A stretch of DNA of 64,000 nucleotides. Source: Edaphobacillus lindanitolerans. Lineage in GTDB: Bacteria; Bacillota; Bacilli; Bacillales_A; Planococcaceae. The stretch covers positions 186,001-250,000 of the forward strand of contig NZ_FTPL01000003.1 in the NCBI RefSeq assembly GCF_900156305.1, read 5' to 3'. Position 1 is the stretch's first letter, and each line of letters starts with the position of its first letter. The notes beneath the pieces were generated by a model. The model was not told the DNA's origin, did no database searches, and worked only from the letters and a program-made list of their open reading frames with translations. The translations under genes were made by a program, and so were the position numbers. Below are positions 14,686 through 25,060 of the stretch, piece by piece.

Positions 14686-15751
14686 GAAATTCCTTCAGAA
14701 CGCCGTGACGCCCTGGATGGGCAGCCGCGGGGAGCATTCGGACATCGTACTGTCGACACGGATCCGTCTCGCGAGGAACCTGGCCGGCCACCGGTTCCCG
14801 CTCGACTTCAGCCGGGAAGAGGCGGAGGACGTCGAGCGCCAGGCGGCAGCCGTGCTGACCGGGGAAGACAATTCATTCTCCTGTATCCCGATGGACAGCA
14901 TGCCGGCGCTCAAGCGTCAGGTGCTCGTTGAAAAACATCTGATCAGCCCGCAGCTGGCCGATCCGGAGCGCCCGGGGACGGTCATCCTGTCCGACGATGA
15001 ATCGATCAGCATCATGATCAACGAAGAAGACCATATCCGCATCCAGGTGATCTATCCGGGGCTCCATCTCATGGAGGCGTATGAACAGGCGGATGAGCTT
15101 GACGACCGGCTCGAGGCGAAGCTCCCGTATGCGTTTGACGGGGACTTCGGGTATATCACGAGCTGCCCGACGAACACGGGCACGGGCCTGAGGGCATCCG
15201 TCATGCTTCACTTGCCCGCACTGTCGATGACGAACAACATGGGGAGGATCGCCCAGGCAGTCTCGAGGCTCGGCATGGTCGTGCGGGGAAGCTACGGTGA
15301 AGGTTCGGACGCGCTCGGCAACGTTTACCAGGTGTCGAACCAGATCACGCTCGGCAAGTCCGAACGGGACATCCTCAAGGATCTCCTGGACCTGACCGAG
15401 CGGCTCATCGAACAGGAAGAGCGTGCCCGCCGCGCGCTGCTGGAGCGCACTTCGGTGAAGCTCGAAGACCGCATCTGGCGTTCGTACGGCATCCTGTCGA
15501 ACGCACGCGTGCTTGCGACGGACGAGGCGGCGACCCGGCTGTCGGACGTCCGTCTCGGGATCGACCTCGGGATCATCGAAGGCGTCGACGTGTCGGTGCT
15601 CAACGAGCTCATGATCTTCATGCAGCCTGCATTCCTGCAGCAGTTCGCCGGCGAGACGCTTCAGCCCGGTGAGCGGGACGTGTTCCGGGCAAAGCTTATC
15701 CGGGAGCGGATCGGCATGGAGCGCGGCATGGAAGACAAAACGGAAGAGTGA
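14672..15751 (+). CDS. mcsB: Protein-arginine kinase McsB
   Basis: A 359-residue phosphagen-kinase-fold enzyme that phosphorylates arginines on client proteins, marking them for ClpCP, and on CtsR. Seen: D-I-V-L-S-T-R-I-R-L-A-R-N (nucleotide binding, about 25-37), D-H-I-R-I-Q, the C-P-T-N-T-G-T-G-L-R-A-S active-site loop with its reactive cysteine, and the allosteric phosphoarginine-sensing R-D-V-F-R-A near the C-terminus. The start TTG at 14672 lies inside mcsA and follows AAGGGGG. The following intergenic region holds a separate clpC promoter. Confidence 0.97.
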   Translation: MTSIEKFLQNAVTPWMGSRGEHSDIVLSTRIRLARNLAGHRFPLDFSREEAEDVERQAAAVLTGEDNSFSCIPMDSMPALKRQVLVEKHLISPQLADPERPGTVILSDDESISIMINEEDHIRIQVIYPGLHLMEAYEQADELDDRLEAKLPYAFDGDFGYITSCPTNTGTGLRASVMLHLPALSMTNNMGRIAQAVSRLGMVVRGSYGEGSDALGNVYQVSNQITLGKSERDILKDLLDLTERLIEQEERARRALLERTSVKLEDRIWRSYGILSNARVLATDEAATRLSDVRLGIDLGIIEGVDVSVLNELMIFMQPAFLQQFAGETLQPGERDVFRAKLIRERIGMERGMEDKTEE

Positions 15752-15781
15752 ATCAACGAAGGGACCGTCTGAGCATATGTT

Positions 15782-15827
15782 TTGAAAGGCGGTCCTTTAC
15801 CCGGTACAATGGTCAAAGATAGTCAAA
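15782..15827 (+). promoter_or_regulatory. Internal clpC promoter with perfect CtsR box
   Basis: TTGAAA (15782-15787), 17 bp, TACAAT (15805-15810), then GGTCAAA-GAT-AGTCAAA (15811-15827), an exact match to the CtsR consensus. A stable hairpin (CGGCGGT/ACCGCCG, 15844-15864) lies in the resulting 5' leader of about 140 nt. This gives clpC its own stress-inducible promoter within the four-gene operon. Confidence 0.85.
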
Positions 15828-15962
15828 ATCAATTTTACGTTCACGGCGGTTTTATCGACCGCCGAAAAGGGGAACGTTGACTTATAGAATCTGATTTTTA
15901 ACAGGTATCCTGTTCCGCTGCATAGGGTGGGACACCGATTACACAAGAAGAGAGGGATTTGC

Positions 15963-18428
15963 ATGATGTTCAACCGCTTTACGCAACGCTCGCAAAAAGT
16001 GCTCCAGCTTGCCCAGGAAGAAGCGATCCGGATGCGCCATGATGCCATCGGGACTGAACACATCCTGCTCGGTCTCATCCGTGAGGGGGGCGGGATCGCT
16101 GCCAAGGCACTTGAAGCGATCGGCGTGAACTTTGATACGATTGAAGAAGGCGTCGAGAAGCTCGTCGGCACCGGAACGAAGGAAGTCGGCCCGATCATCC
16201 ACTACACCCCGCGTGCGAAGAAGGTCATCGAGCTCTCGCTGGATGAATCGAGGAAGCTCGGCCACTCCTATGTGGGCACCGAACACATCCTCCTTGCCCT
16301 GATCCGCGAAGGGGAAGGGGTCGCGGCACGGGTACTCGCCAACTCCGGCGTCAGCCTGAACAAAGCCCGCCAGCAGGTGCTCCAGCTGCTCGGCAGCAAT
16401 GAAAACGGCCAGGGCCAGCCGGGTGCAGGCGGCGGCAATCCGTCCGCAAGCACGCCGACGCTCGACGGCCTGGCGCGCGACCTGACGGAAATTGCCCGGG
16501 AAGGAACGCTTGACCCGGTCATCGGCCGGTCGAAGGAGATCACCCGGGTCATCGAAGTCCTGTCCCGCCGGACAAAGAACAACCCGGTCCTCATCGGGGA
16601 GCCGGGTGTCGGGAAGACGGCAATTGCGGAAGGGCTCGCCCAGCAGATCGTCAACAACGAAGTACCGGAGACGCTCCGTGACAAACGGGTCATGACCCTT
16701 GACATGGGGACGGTCGTCGCCGGCACAAAATACCGCGGTGAGTTTGAAGACCGCCTGAAAAAAGTGATGGAAGAGATCCGCCAGGCCGGCAACATCATCC
16801 TGTTCATCGATGAGCTTCACACGCTCATCGGCGCGGGCGGCGCGGAAGGCGCGATCGATGCCTCCAACATCCTCAAGCCTGCGCTGGCGCGCGGAGAGCT
16901 CCAGTGCATCGGCGCCACGACGCTGGATGAGTATCGCAAGTATATTGAAAAGGACGCGGCCCTCGAACGGCGCTTCCAGCCGATCCAGGTTGACGAGCCG
17001 ACCGTCGAGGACACGATCAAGATCATGTACGGCCTGCGCGACCGCTATGAAGCGCACCACCGGGTGAAAATCACCGACGAGGCAGTCGAAGCGGCTGCGA
17101 AGCTGTCTGACCGCTACATCTCCGACCGATTCCTCCCGGACAAAGCGATCGACCTGATCGATGAGGCCGGTTCAAAAGTTCGACTGCGCTCGTTCACAAC
17201 ACCGCCTGATCTGAAGGAACTCGAGGCGAAGCTGGACAGCATCCGTTCCGAGAAGAATGCGGCCGTCCAGAGCCAGGAATTCGAAAAGGCTGCTTCGTTC
17301 CGGGACAAGGAGCAGAAGCTGAAAGAAGAGCTTGAGCAGACGAAGCAGGAATGGAAAGAAAAGCAGGGCAAGAAAGAGTCTGAAGTGACCGTCGACGACG
17401 TGGCACAGGTCGTCTCCATGTGGACCGGCGTCCCGGTTTCGAAGATCGCGGAGACCGAGACGGCGAAACTGCTCAACATGGAAGAAGAGCTGCACAAGCG
17501 CGTCATCGGGCAGGACGAAGCGGTCGACGCCGTGTCCCGTGCAATCCGGCGGGCCCGTGCCGGCCTGAAGGATCCGAAGCGGCCGATCGGTTCGTTCATC
17601 TTCCTCGGACCTACGGGTGTCGGTAAGACCGAACTGGCCCGTGCTCTTGCGGAAGTGATGTTCGGCGACGAGGATTCCATGATCCGGATCGATATGTCCG
17701 AGTACATGGAGAAACACTCGACTTCCCGACTTGTCGGTTCGCCTCCGGGCTATGTCGGTTTTGAAGAGGGCGGCCAGCTGACGGAAAAGGTCCGCCGCAA
17801 GCCGTACTCGGTCGTCCTGCTTGATGAGATCGAAAAGGCGCACCCGGATGTTTTCAACATCCTTCTCCAGGTGCTTGAAGACGGCCGTCTCACCGATTCG
17901 AAGGGACGCACGGTCGACTTCCGCAACACGGTGCTCATCATGACGTCCAACGTCGGCGCAGAGACACTGAAGCAGAACAAATACGTCGGATTCAACGTCC
18001 AGGACGGCAAACAGGCCCATAAGGACATGAAAGAGACGATGCTGTCCGAGCTGAAAAAAGCATTCCGTCCGGAATTCCTGAACCGGGTCGACGAGATGAT
18101 CGTCTTCCACTCGCTCTCCAAAGACGAACTCGGCGAAATCGTCAACCTCATGGCCGACCAGCTCACCAAGCGGCTTGCCGAGCAGGATATCGAGCTCGTC
18201 ATCACGGAAGCGGCGAAAGGGAAAATCGCCGACGAAGGTTACGATCCGGAGTACGGTGCACGTCCGCTCCGCCGCGCGCTCCAGAAAAATGTGGAGGACC
18301 GCCTGTCGGAAGAGCTCCTCAAAGGTGAAATGCTCGCAGGCCATAAAGTGGTCTTTGATGTCGATGCAGACGGGCAGTATACGGTCCGTGCCGAGGAGCC
18401 TGCAACTGCAGGAAATACCAAAGAATGA
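15963..18428 (+). CDS. clpC: ATP-dependent Clp protease ATP-binding subunit ClpC
   Basis: An 821-residue HSP100 unfoldase that feeds phosphoarginine-tagged or MecA-delivered proteins to ClpP. Order: N-domain double repeat (about 1-145), AAA-1 with Walker A G-E-P-G-V-G-K-T and Walker B L-F-I-D-E-L-H, the middle UVR-bearing coiled coil ([10 protein letters not shown]), AAA-2 with G-P-T-G-V-G-K-T and [10 protein letters not shown], then the D2 small domain. The start M-M-F-N-R-F-T matches the family; GAGAGGG precedes it. It is controlled by both the ctsR promoter and its own CtsR-boxed promoter. Confidence 0.98.
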   Translation: MMFNRFTQRSQKVLQLAQEEAIRMRHDAIGTEHILLGLIREGGGIAAKALEAIGVNFDTIEEGVEKLVGTGTKEVGPIIHYTPRAKKVIELSLDESRKLGHSYVGTEHILLALIREGEGVAARVLANSGVSLNKARQQVLQLLGSNENGQGQPGAGGGNPSASTPTLDGLARDLTEIAREGTLDPVIGRSKEITRVIEVLSRRTKNNPVLIGEPGVGKTAIAEGLAQQIVNNEVPETLRDKRVMTLDMGTVVAGTKYRGEFEDRLKKVMEEIRQAGNIILFIDELHTLIGAGGAEGAIDASNILKPALARGELQCIGATTLDEYRKYIEKDAALERRFQPIQVDEPTVEDTIKIMYGLRDRYEAHHRVKITDEAVEAAAKLSDRYISDRFLPDKAIDLIDEAGSKVRLRSFTTPPDLKELEAKLDSIRSEKNAAVQSQEFEKAASFRDKEQKLKEELEQTKQEWKEKQGKKESEVTVDDVAQVVSMWTGVPVSKIAETETAKLLNMEEELHKRVIGQDEAVDAVSRAIRRARAGLKDPKRPIGSFIFLGPTGVGKTELARALAEVMFGDEDSMIRIDMSEYMEKHSTSRLVGSPPGYVGFEEGGQLTEKVRRKPYSVVLLDEIEKAHPDVFNILLQVLEDGRLTDSKGRTVDFRNTVLIMTSNVGAETLKQNKYVGFNVQDGKQAHKDMKETMLSELKKAFRPEFLNRVDEMIVFHSLSKDELGEIVNLMADQLTKRLAEQDIELVITEAAKGKIADEGYDPEYGARPLRRALQKNVEDRLSEELLKGEMLAGHKVVFDVDADGQYTVRAEEPATAGNTKE

Positions 18429-18459
18429 TATAATGATGGAATAAAATGAATGGTTGAGG

Positions 18460-18493
18460 CATCCCGTACGCGTGAAGCGTCGGGATGTCTTTT
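18460..18493 (+). terminator. Terminator-like hairpin between clpC and radA
   Basis: CATCCCG(T)ACGC (18460-18471) pairs with GCGTCGGGATG (18477-18487), one bulge, loop GTGAA, then TCTTTTCC. The tail is short, so readthrough into radA is likely. An extended -10 sequence (TGA-TATAAT, 18426-18434) overlaps the clpC stop just upstream and could start a radA transcript that also passes this hairpin. Confidence 0.55.
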
Positions 18494-18511
18494 CCGTGCC
18501 TGGAGGTCCAG

Positions 18512-19882
18512 ATGGCAAAGAAGAAAACGAAATTCATGTGCCGGGATTGCGGATACGAGTCGCCGAAGTGGATGGGCAGATGCCCGGGCTGCGGCGAATG
18601 GAACACAATGGATGAGGAAGTCGAGATCGTCTCGAAAAATACGAAGGGGGCATTCCGGACCGGGGTCGGAACGGCTGCCAAAGCCTCCCCGATCACCTCG
18701 GTCGAGACGCAGGAAGAGCCGCGTGTTGAAACGGCATTCGGGGAACTGAACCGGGTGCTCGGGGGCGGGGTCGTCCCCGGCTCGCTCGTCCTCATCGGCG
18801 GCGACCCGGGAATCGGGAAATCGACGCTACTGCTTCAGGTGTCATCGCTGCTTGCCGAGAAAGGCCGGCGCGTCCTGTATGTTTCCGGCGAGGAATCGGT
18901 CCGTCAGACGAAGCTGCGCGCCGAGCGGATCGGGGTCACCTCCCCGGAACTCTATATTTATTCCGAGACGGACATGGAGCACATCCGGCAGTCGATCGAC
19001 GAATTGAAGCCCCAATTCGTCATCGTCGACTCGATCCAGACGGTGCACCACCCGGACGTCACGTCCGCGCCGGGCAGCGTGAGCCAGGTGCGCGAGTGCA
19101 CGGCCGAACTCATGCGGATCGCAAAGACGACCGGCACGGCCATCTTCCTCGTCGGCCATGTCACGAAGGAAGGACAGATCGCCGGGCCCCGTCTCCTTGA
19201 GCATATGGTGGACACCGTCCTTTACTTTGAAGGGGAGCGCCATCACACATACCGGATCCTGCGCAGCGTAAAGAACCGTTTCGGGTCGACGAACGAAATG
19301 GCGATTTTCGAAATGCTCCAGGCTGGTCTGAAGGAAGTGCTCAACCCGTCGGAGCTGTTCCTGCAGGAGCGTTCGCAGGGCGCGGCCGGCTCGACCGTCG
19401 TTTGCTCGATGGAAGGGACACGGCCGATCCTCGTCGAGATCCAGGCGCTCGTCACCCAGTCGAGCTTCAATTATCCGAAACGGATGGCGACCGGGCTCGA
19501 CCAGAACCGGATTTCGCTCCTGATGGCCGTCCTGGAGAAACGGATGAACATGCTGCTGCAGACATCCGATGCCTACATCAAAGTCGCCGGCGGCGTGAAG
19601 CTCGACGAGCCGGCAATCGATCTGGCCGTCCTGACGAGCATCGTGTCAAGCTACCGGGACAAGGCCGTGAGCCCGTACGACGTTTTGATCGGGGAAGTCG
19701 GCCTGACGGGCGAGATCCGGCGGGTATCCCGGATCGAGCAGCGGGTCCTCGAAGCGAAGAAGCTCGGATTCAAGCGTGCCATCGTCCCGGCCTCCAACCT
19801 CGGGGGATGGGACTATCCGGAAGGGATCACCGTCATCGGGGCCAGTACGGTCGCCGAAGCGCTGAACGAAGCATTCAAATGA
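18512..19882 (+). CDS. radA: DNA repair protein RadA
   Basis: A 456-residue protein, a RecA-like branch-migration helicase acting with RecA at recombination intermediates. An N-terminal C4 zinc finger (C-R-D-C ... C-P-G-C), Walker [11 protein letters not shown], the family-specific K-N-R-F-G motif and a Lon-protease-like C-terminal domain are all present. GGAGG lies 6 nt before the ATG; a GTG-started extension upstream lacks a site. In Bacillus disA normally follows; here a terminator and then yacL follow instead. Confidence 0.97.
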   Translation: MAKKKTKFMCRDCGYESPKWMGRCPGCGEWNTMDEEVEIVSKNTKGAFRTGVGTAAKASPITSVETQEEPRVETAFGELNRVLGGGVVPGSLVLIGGDPGIGKSTLLLQVSSLLAEKGRRVLYVSGEESVRQTKLRAERIGVTSPELYIYSETDMEHIRQSIDELKPQFVIVDSIQTVHHPDVTSAPGSVSQVRECTAELMRIAKTTGTAIFLVGHVTKEGQIAGPRLLEHMVDTVLYFEGERHHTYRILRSVKNRFGSTNEMAIFEMLQAGLKEVLNPSELFLQERSQGAAGSTVVCSMEGTRPILVEIQALVTQSSFNYPKRMATGLDQNRISLLMAVLEKRMNMLLQTSDAYIKVAGGVKLDEPAIDLAVLTSIVSSYRDKAVSPYDVLIGEVGLTGEIRRVSRIEQRVLEAKKLGFKRAIVPASNLGGWDYPEGITVIGASTVAEALNEAFK

Positions 19883-19934
19883 CAGACCCGCCGCCCGAAC
19901 ATGCGGTGGTGAGACAGCATAAGGTAGGACAAGG

Positions 19935-19976
19935 CGGTTCCGTTGCCATTCGCGGCGGGGCCGTTTTTTCTTTTTA
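19935..19976 (+). terminator. Intrinsic terminator after radA
   Basis: An eight-bp stem with two G-U pairs (19935-19942 with 19956-19963) is followed by T6-C-T5. It closes the radA transcript in the 246-bp gap before yacL, where disA would be expected. No disA remnant can be read in the gap. Confidence 0.85.
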
Positions 19977-20128
19977 AGAAAAGGGATCAACCGTGAAAAT
20001 GCGGAACATTGAAAGAGGTGGAACCGTCCTATTCCCATACGCGCAAAAGTGTTTGCCTTCCGGGTCCCCCGGGAAAGGAAGTTCAACGCCTGAACGTGTA
20101 TAATTTAGGTAAAGGAGGTGAATTCAAA

Positions 20129-21214
20129 ATGCTCAATATTACCGTAAAAATCACGTACGTCCTGATCGGGAGCACGCTCGGCGTCTTATTCCTTCCGTCT
20201 TTATTCGATTTCTTTTCCATTACAGAGCCGTGGTTGACCAACGGGTACGCCGCGGCACTCATCGGCGCCATCATCTTTTATCTGCTGAGCCTGTTTCTCG
20301 CCGAACCGACCGTGAACTTCATCAGATGGATGGAAGAGCGGCTGCTCAAGGCACCGGTCGCGGATCTGTTGTTCGGGACGCTCGGCCTCATCATCGGGCT
20401 TCTTGTCGCCTTCCTGCTCAGCTTTGCGGTCGATGCGATCCAGCTCCCCGTCCTGAAGGATATCCTCCCGGTCATCTTGACGATCCTGTTCGGCTATCTC
20501 GGGTTCCAGGTCGGGTTCCAGAAGCGGGAAGAACTGCTCCACATGTTCTCCCGCGCCGGCAGTGAGCGCAAAAAGGCCGAAGAAGAGGCGGCGGTGCTTC
20601 CTTCCGAAGCAACCCAGAAGATCCTCGATACGAGCGTCATCATCGACGGCCGGATCGCAGATATCTCGGCCACCGGCTTCCTTGAAGGGGAACTCATCAT
20701 TCCGCAGTTTGTGCTCACCGAACTCCAGCATATCGCCGATTCGTCGGATTCGCTGAAGCGCACGAAGGGACGCCGAGGACTGGATGTCCTCCGCCGCATC
20801 CAGGAAGAGCGCAAGACCGGTGCCGTCATCACCGACGAAGATTTTGATGACGTGCCGGAAGTCGATATGAAGCTCGTCCGCCTCGCAAAGAAAAACGGCG
20901 GGGTCGTCGTGACAAACGACTTCAATCTGAATAAAGTATGTGAACTGCACCACGTTCCCGTGCTCAACATCAACGACCTGGCCAATGCGGTCAAGCCGGT
21001 TGTCATCCCGGGAGAAGAGATGCGCGTCACCGTCATCAAGGAAGGCAAGGAAGCGAACCAGGGTGTCGCGTACCTGGACGACGGCACGATGATCGTCATT
21101 GAAAACGGCAAGAACCAGATCGGCAAGCAGATCACCGTATCCGTGACGAGCGTCCTCCAGACGTCCGCCGGCCGGATGATCTTCGCAAAGCCGGACCTGA
21201 AACTGAAAAACTGA
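20129..21214 (+). CDS. yacL: PIN/TRAM-domain membrane protein YacL
   Basis: A 361-residue protein. There are four membrane helices (about 7-27, 38-58, 80-101, 108-127), a short linker, a PIN nuclease-like domain from about 165 ([15 protein letters not shown] with acidic residues kept; later V-V-T-N-D-F-N-L-N) and a C-terminal TRAM domain ([13 protein letters not shown] ... [13 protein letters not shown]). The molecular role is not established. AAAGGAGGTG lies ahead of the ATG; TATAAT at 20099-20104 may belong to a promoter with a weak -35. Confidence 0.93.
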   Translation: MLNITVKITYVLIGSTLGVLFLPSLFDFFSITEPWLTNGYAAALIGAIIFYLLSLFLAEPTVNFIRWMEERLLKAPVADLLFGTLGLIIGLLVAFLLSFAVDAIQLPVLKDILPVILTILFGYLGFQVGFQKREELLHMFSRAGSERKKAEEEAAVLPSEATQKILDTSVIIDGRIADISATGFLEGELIIPQFVLTELQHIADSSDSLKRTKGRRGLDVLRRIQEERKTGAVITDEDFDDVPEVDMKLVRLAKKNGGVVVTNDFNLNKVCELHHVPVLNINDLANAVKPVVIPGEEMRVTVIKEGKEANQGVAYLDDGTMIVIENGKNQIGKQITVSVTSVLQTSAGRMIFAKPDLKLKN

Positions 21215-21259
21215 CGGAATGGAGGCCCTGCGCCTCGCTTTCTGTCTTGATGGAGTGTT

Positions 21260-21973
21260 GTGAGAGTGGAATATACAGTCATGCTGCCGGCTGCCGGGAG
21301 CGGCCGGCGGATGGGCGCGGGAGAGAACAAGCTGTTCCTGCGGCTCGGCGGTGAAGCGATCCTCGTCCGGACGCTGCGCGTCTTCGACGAAGATCCGGAC
21401 TGCCGGGGCATCATCCTCGCCGTCCGTCCCGATGAACGGGAGCGGATCCGGAAGATGATCGAGGAATCGGGCATCACGAAAGTCTCTGCCATGCCGGACG
21501 GCGGGGGTGAGCGCCAGGACAGTGTCCGTGCATGCGTCCGGGCCTTCATCGGTTCGGGCGGCAGCGGGGACGCCGTCGTCATGGTGCACGATGCGGCACG
21601 GCCGTTCATTTCCCGGACGGTAATCGGCGAACTTGCATCCGTTGCAGCGGAACACGGGGCCGCCATCGCGGCGGTCCGTTCAAAGGATACCGTGAAGCGG
21701 GTGAGGGACGGGCTTGTCGAGTCCACGCCGGACCGCAATTCGCTCTGGCTGGTCCAGACGCCGCAGGCATTCCGGGCCGCCCTTCTTGCCGAAGCGGAGG
21801 AGCGGGCGGAGGCGGACGGCTTCCTCGGGACGGACGAGTCCATGCTCGTCGAGCGGCTCGGCTACCCGGTGAGGATTGTCGAAAGCACGTACGACAATGT
21901 GAAGATGACTACGAAAGAAGACCTTGCGATCGGCGAGGTCCTGCTGAAACGGCTGGAGGAGGAACACGAATGA
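21260..21973 (+). CDS. ispD: 2-C-methyl-D-erythritol 4-phosphate cytidylyltransferase
   Basis: A 237-residue enzyme of the MEP isoprenoid pathway, forming CDP-methylerythritol. Marks: [11 protein letters not shown] (CTP-binding loop), [12 protein letters not shown], and the T-P-Q-A-F and [16 protein letters not shown] segments. The start could be the GTG at 21260 (GGAG only 4 nt away) or the next GTG at 21266; the protein core begins after both. It overlaps ispF by 4 nt, so consecutive pathway genes are coupled. Confidence 0.95.
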   Translation: MRVEYTVMLPAAGSGRRMGAGENKLFLRLGGEAILVRTLRVFDEDPDCRGIILAVRPDERERIRKMIEESGITKVSAMPDGGGERQDSVRACVRAFIGSGGSGDAVVMVHDAARPFISRTVIGELASVAAEHGAAIAAVRSKDTVKRVRDGLVESTPDRNSLWLVQTPQAFRAALLAEAEERAEADGFLGTDESMLVERLGYPVRIVESTYDNVKMTTKEDLAIGEVLLKRLEEEHE

Positions 21974-22446
21974 TCAGGATCGGACAAGGATTTGATGTAC
22001 ATGAATTTGCGGAGGACCGCCCGCTCATCATCGGCGGGGTGACCATCCCGCATGAACGGGGCCTCACCGGCCATTCGGATGCGGATGTGCTGCTCCATAC
22101 CGTCACGGATGCCGCACTCGGAGCAATCGGCGGGTGGGACATCGGCCACCACTTCCCGGACACCGAAGCCGAGTTCAAGGACGCGGACTCCGCCGTCCTC
22201 CTCGAGCGTGTGTGGGCAGACGTCGAGGCGAAGGGATTCCGTCTCGGGAACGTCGACTGCACGATCATGGCCCAGCGGCCGAAAATGGCGCCCCATATCC
22301 CGGCCATCCGGGCCCGCATTGCGGAGCTGCTGCACGCGGATGAAGACCGGGTGAACATCAAGGCCACCACGACCGAAAAGCTCGGCTTCGTCGGACGCGA
22401 AGAAGGCATCGCGGCCATGGCCGTCATCTTGCTGGAAAAAGAATGA
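21970..22446 (+). CDS. ispF: 2-C-methyl-D-erythritol 2,4-cyclodiphosphate synthase
   Basis: A 158-residue trimeric zinc enzyme cyclising CDP-ME 2-phosphate with loss of CMP. The zinc ligands D-V-H (residues 9-11) and the later H-S-D-A-D-V-L-L-H motif are intact, as are H-H-F-P-D-T and [16 protein letters not shown]. The start is the ATG overlapping the ispD stop, with GGAGGAGG upstream. A strong terminator follows at 22457-22490, before the tandem repeat array. Confidence 0.97.
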   Translation: MIRIGQGFDVHEFAEDRPLIIGGVTIPHERGLTGHSDADVLLHTVTDAALGAIGGWDIGHHFPDTEAEFKDADSAVLLERVWADVEAKGFRLGNVDCTIMAQRPKMAPHIPAIRARIAELLHADEDRVNIKATTTEKLGFVGREEGIAAMAVILLEKE

Positions 22447-22456
22447 ATGACACGCT

Positions 22457-22490
22457 GCCGGTCCATCCTTAGGGGTGGGCCGGTTTTTTT
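22457..22490 (+). terminator. Intrinsic terminator after ispF
   Basis: An eleven-bp stem with two G-U pairs (22458-22468 with 22473-22483) and a TTAG loop is followed by an uninterrupted T run to 22490. It separates the yacL-ispDF transcript from the repeat array and gltX. Confidence 0.9.
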
Positions 22491-22520
22491 GTGTTCTGAT
22501 CGGGGAGTCACAAATCTACG

Positions 22521-22940
22521 GCCCATATTGCAAATTCGGTGTCCATATTTCAAATTCGTGCTCCATATTGCAAATCCGGTGTCCATATCTCAATTCCGCG
22601 CTTCATATTGTAAATCCGGTGTCCATATTTCAAATTCGTGCTCCATATCGTAAATCCGGTGTCCATATCTCAATTCCGTGCTCCATATTGTAAATCCGGT
22701 GTCCATATCTCAATTCCGCGGTCCATATTGTAAATCCGGTGTCCATATCTCAAATCTGCGGTCCATATTGCAAATCCGGTGTCCATATCTCAAATCTGCG
22801 GTCCATATTGCAAATCGGCCGTCCATATTTCAAATCTGCGTTCCATATTTCAAATTCGGTGTCCATATTTCAAATCTGCGTTCCATATTGTAAATCGGCC
22901 GTCCATATCTCAATTCCGCGTTCCATATTGTAAATCCGGC
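22521..22940. repeat. Tandem array, 21 units of 20 bp
   Basis: Twenty-one contiguous 20-bp units without spacers. A typical pair is GTCCATATTTCAAATTCGTG and CTCCATATTGCAAATCCGGT. CCATAT is nearly invariant; units alternate in type, giving a 40-bp higher-order period. Flanks degrade at 22509-22520 and 22941-22960. Because 20 is not a multiple of three, all three plus-strand frames stay open in turn and spell the same motif (H-I-S-N-x-x-S-I-L-Q-I-R-C-P-Y), which is a by-product. Nothing else is seen in the 650-bp gap between ispF and gltX apart from the terminator and the gltX leader. Confidence 0.95.
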
Positions 22941-23096
22941 AGCCTGATCTTATATTCACGCATCATACCGATGGCCGTACTGACTTCAATCCGCCCGGTG
23001 CCGGATTGATTGCCCCGCGTACCCCCAAACCGCACCGCCTATGGTAAAATGGACAAAGCATAAAACATTCGCACGCACGAACAGGAGGAACCATCC

Positions 23097-24554
23097 ATGA
23101 CACAGGAAGTCCGTGTACGGTATGCGCCGAGTCCGACGGGGCATCTCCACATCGGAAACGCCCGGACGGCGCTATTCAACTATCTCTTCGCCCGCCACAA
23201 CGGCGGCAAGTTCATCATCCGCATCGAAGACACCGATGCCAAACGAAACATCGAAGGCGGCGAGGAGTCGCAGCTGCAATACTTGAAATGGCTCGGCATC
23301 GACTGGGATGAAAGCATCGATGTCGGCGGGGAATACGGCCCGTACCGCCAGTCGGAGCGCAACGATCTGTATAAGGAACTGTATGACGGACTCGTTGAAA
23401 AAGGCCTGGCGTACAAGTGCTACTGCACCGAGGAGGAGCTGGAGGCGGAACGTGAAGCCCAGCAGGCGCGCGGGGAAATGCCGCGCTACAGCGGAAAGTG
23501 CCGCCACCTGACGGACGAGGACCGCTCGAAGCTCGAGGCGGAAGGCCGCAAACCGAGCATCCGGTTCGCGGTTCCCGAAGGCCGGACTTACAAGTTCAAA
23601 GACATGGTGAAGGACGATGTGTCGTTTGAATCCGGAGACTTCGGCGACTGGGTCATCGTGAAGAAAGACGGCGTGCCGACATACAACTTTGCCGTTGCGA
23701 TCGATGATCATTACATGAAGATCTCGCATGTCCTCCGCGGGGACGACCATATCTCGAACACGCCGAAACAAATGATGATCTATGAGGCGTTCGGATGGGA
23801 CATGCCGACATTCGGCCACATGACGCTCATCGTCAATGAAAGCCGCAAAAAACTGTCGAAGCGGGACGAATCGATCATCCAGTTCATCGAGCAGTACGAG
23901 GAGCTCGGCTATCTGCCGGATGCGCTCTTCAATTTCATCGCGCTCCTCGGCTGGTCGCCGAAGGGAGAGGACGAAATCTTCTCCCGCGAGCAGTTCATCG
24001 AGATGTTCGATGCGGACCGGCTGTCCAAGTCGCCGGCACTGTTCGACAAGCAGAAGCTGACCTGGATGAACAACCAGTACGTGAAGGAACTGCCGCTCGA
24101 AGAAGTCGTCTCCCTGTCCCTCCCGCATCTCCAGAAGGCGGGTCTCCTGCCGGATGAGCTGTCCGCCGAACAGCGCGAATGGGCGGAGCGCCTCATCGCC
24201 CTTTATCAGGAGCAGATGAGCTACGGTGCGGAAATTGTCGAATTGTCCGCCCAGTTCTTCCGCGACGACATTGAATACGATGAGGAAGCCAAGGCCATCC
24301 TTGCGGGCGAGCAGGTGCCGGAAGTGATGACGGCGTTCAAGTCGCAGCTGGAGTCACTCGAATCGTTTGATCCGGCATCAATCAAGGCGGCGATCAAAGC
24401 CGTCCAGAAGGAAACGGGGCACAAAGGCAAGAATCTGTTCATGCCGATCCGCGTCGTCACGACGGGCCAGATGCACGGACCGGAACTGCAGGAATCGATC
24501 TCGCTCCTCGGCCGTGACAAAGTGATCAAGCGCGTGTCCGCCTACGCGGGCTGA
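23097..24554 (+). CDS. gltX: Glutamyl-tRNA synthetase
   Basis: A 485-residue class I synthetase charging tRNA-Glu and, as is usual in Bacillales lacking GlnRS, probably tRNA-Gln for later amidation. The HIGH motif is in [14 protein letters not shown] near the N-terminus and the KMSKS-equivalent is K-L-S-K-R at about 252-256. Zinc-like C-Y-C ... C-R-H residues occur at about 107-141. AGGAGG lies 9 nt before the ATG. A Cys T-box separates it from cysES, as in Bacillus. Confidence 0.97.
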   Translation: MTQEVRVRYAPSPTGHLHIGNARTALFNYLFARHNGGKFIIRIEDTDAKRNIEGGEESQLQYLKWLGIDWDESIDVGGEYGPYRQSERNDLYKELYDGLVEKGLAYKCYCTEEELEAEREAQQARGEMPRYSGKCRHLTDEDRSKLEAEGRKPSIRFAVPEGRTYKFKDMVKDDVSFESGDFGDWVIVKKDGVPTYNFAVAIDDHYMKISHVLRGDDHISNTPKQMMIYEAFGWDMPTFGHMTLIVNESRKKLSKRDESIIQFIEQYEELGYLPDALFNFIALLGWSPKGEDEIFSREQFIEMFDADRLSKSPALFDKQKLTWMNNQYVKELPLEEVVSLSLPHLQKAGLLPDELSAEQREWAERLIALYQEQMSYGAEIVELSAQFFRDDIEYDEEAKAILAGEQVPEVMTAFKSQLESLESFDPASIKAAIKAVQKETGHKGKNLFMPIRVVTTGQMHGPELQESISLLGRDKVIKRVSAYAG

Positions 24555-24588
24555 GACGGAGTTCAGAAAAAGGGGACGGGCGGAACGA

Positions 24589-24616
24589 TTGACTTTCCGT
24601 CCGCCCCCTGTACAAT
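24589..24616 (+). promoter_or_regulatory. Promoter of the cysES T-box leader
   Basis: TTGACT (24589-24594), 16-bp spacer, TACAAT (24611-24616). It lies 35 bp after the gltX stop and directly upstream of the T-box stem I sequences, giving cysE-cysS a promoter separate from gltX. Confidence 0.65.
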
Positions 24617-24623
24617 AGAAAGA

Positions 24624-24900
24624 CAAAAGCAAGTATAACGAAAGCGACGAAGAGGAGAAGTACGTTGCGCATGCTCGACAGAGAGGGCCGCCGCCGGCTG
24701 AAAGCGGCCCGGGCCGCTGCGCGCGGAAATGCACCTCGGAGCGCCGGGCCGAAGTAACAGTAGGCCGGCCGGACTGCCTCCGTTACGGGCACCGAGGGGG
24801 GAAGGGCATCCGCGCAGCCATCTGCGCCGCCCTTCCCAAACCAGAGTGGAACCGCGCATCCAAGGCGCCTCTGTCATCATGGCAGAGGCGTCTTTTTGTT
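24624..24900 (+). ncRNA. T-box leader, cysteine-specific (UGC)
   Basis: Stem I features (GCGACGAAGAGGAGAAGTAC, ACAGAGAG) are followed by the specifier segment GGAAA-TGC-ACCTCGGAG. The TGC at 24730-24732 is a cysteine codon. The antiterminator word AGAGTGGAACCGCG (24843-24856) and a terminator of 11 bp (24865-24875 with 24881-24891, then CTTTTTG) complete the element. Uncharged tRNA-Cys would favour antitermination into cysE-cysS. The 160 nt from the terminator to cysE hold no gene. Confidence 0.93.
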
Positions 24901-25060
24901 ATCCGGAATGCGGGGGATGCCCCGGAACGATCAAACCGGACAGCCCGGCACGGGACAGTGGCGTTCATTCAATTTCTGCTGTTCCGGCCGGTCGGATCAC
25001 CTGGATAAAACCCGCAAACTCGCCCCTCGCCTTGCTTAACGATCTTCGGAGGGATCAGAA

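Noticed and set aside
22521-22940. CRISPR array
   Set aside because: Units are directly adjacent with no unique spacers, and no cas gene is present in the window.
22447-23009. Repetitive plus-strand peptides (S-I-L-Q-I-R-C-P-Y...) across the first array
   Set aside because: They come from a 20-bp period read in shifting frames. There is no SD, and all three frames give the same motif.
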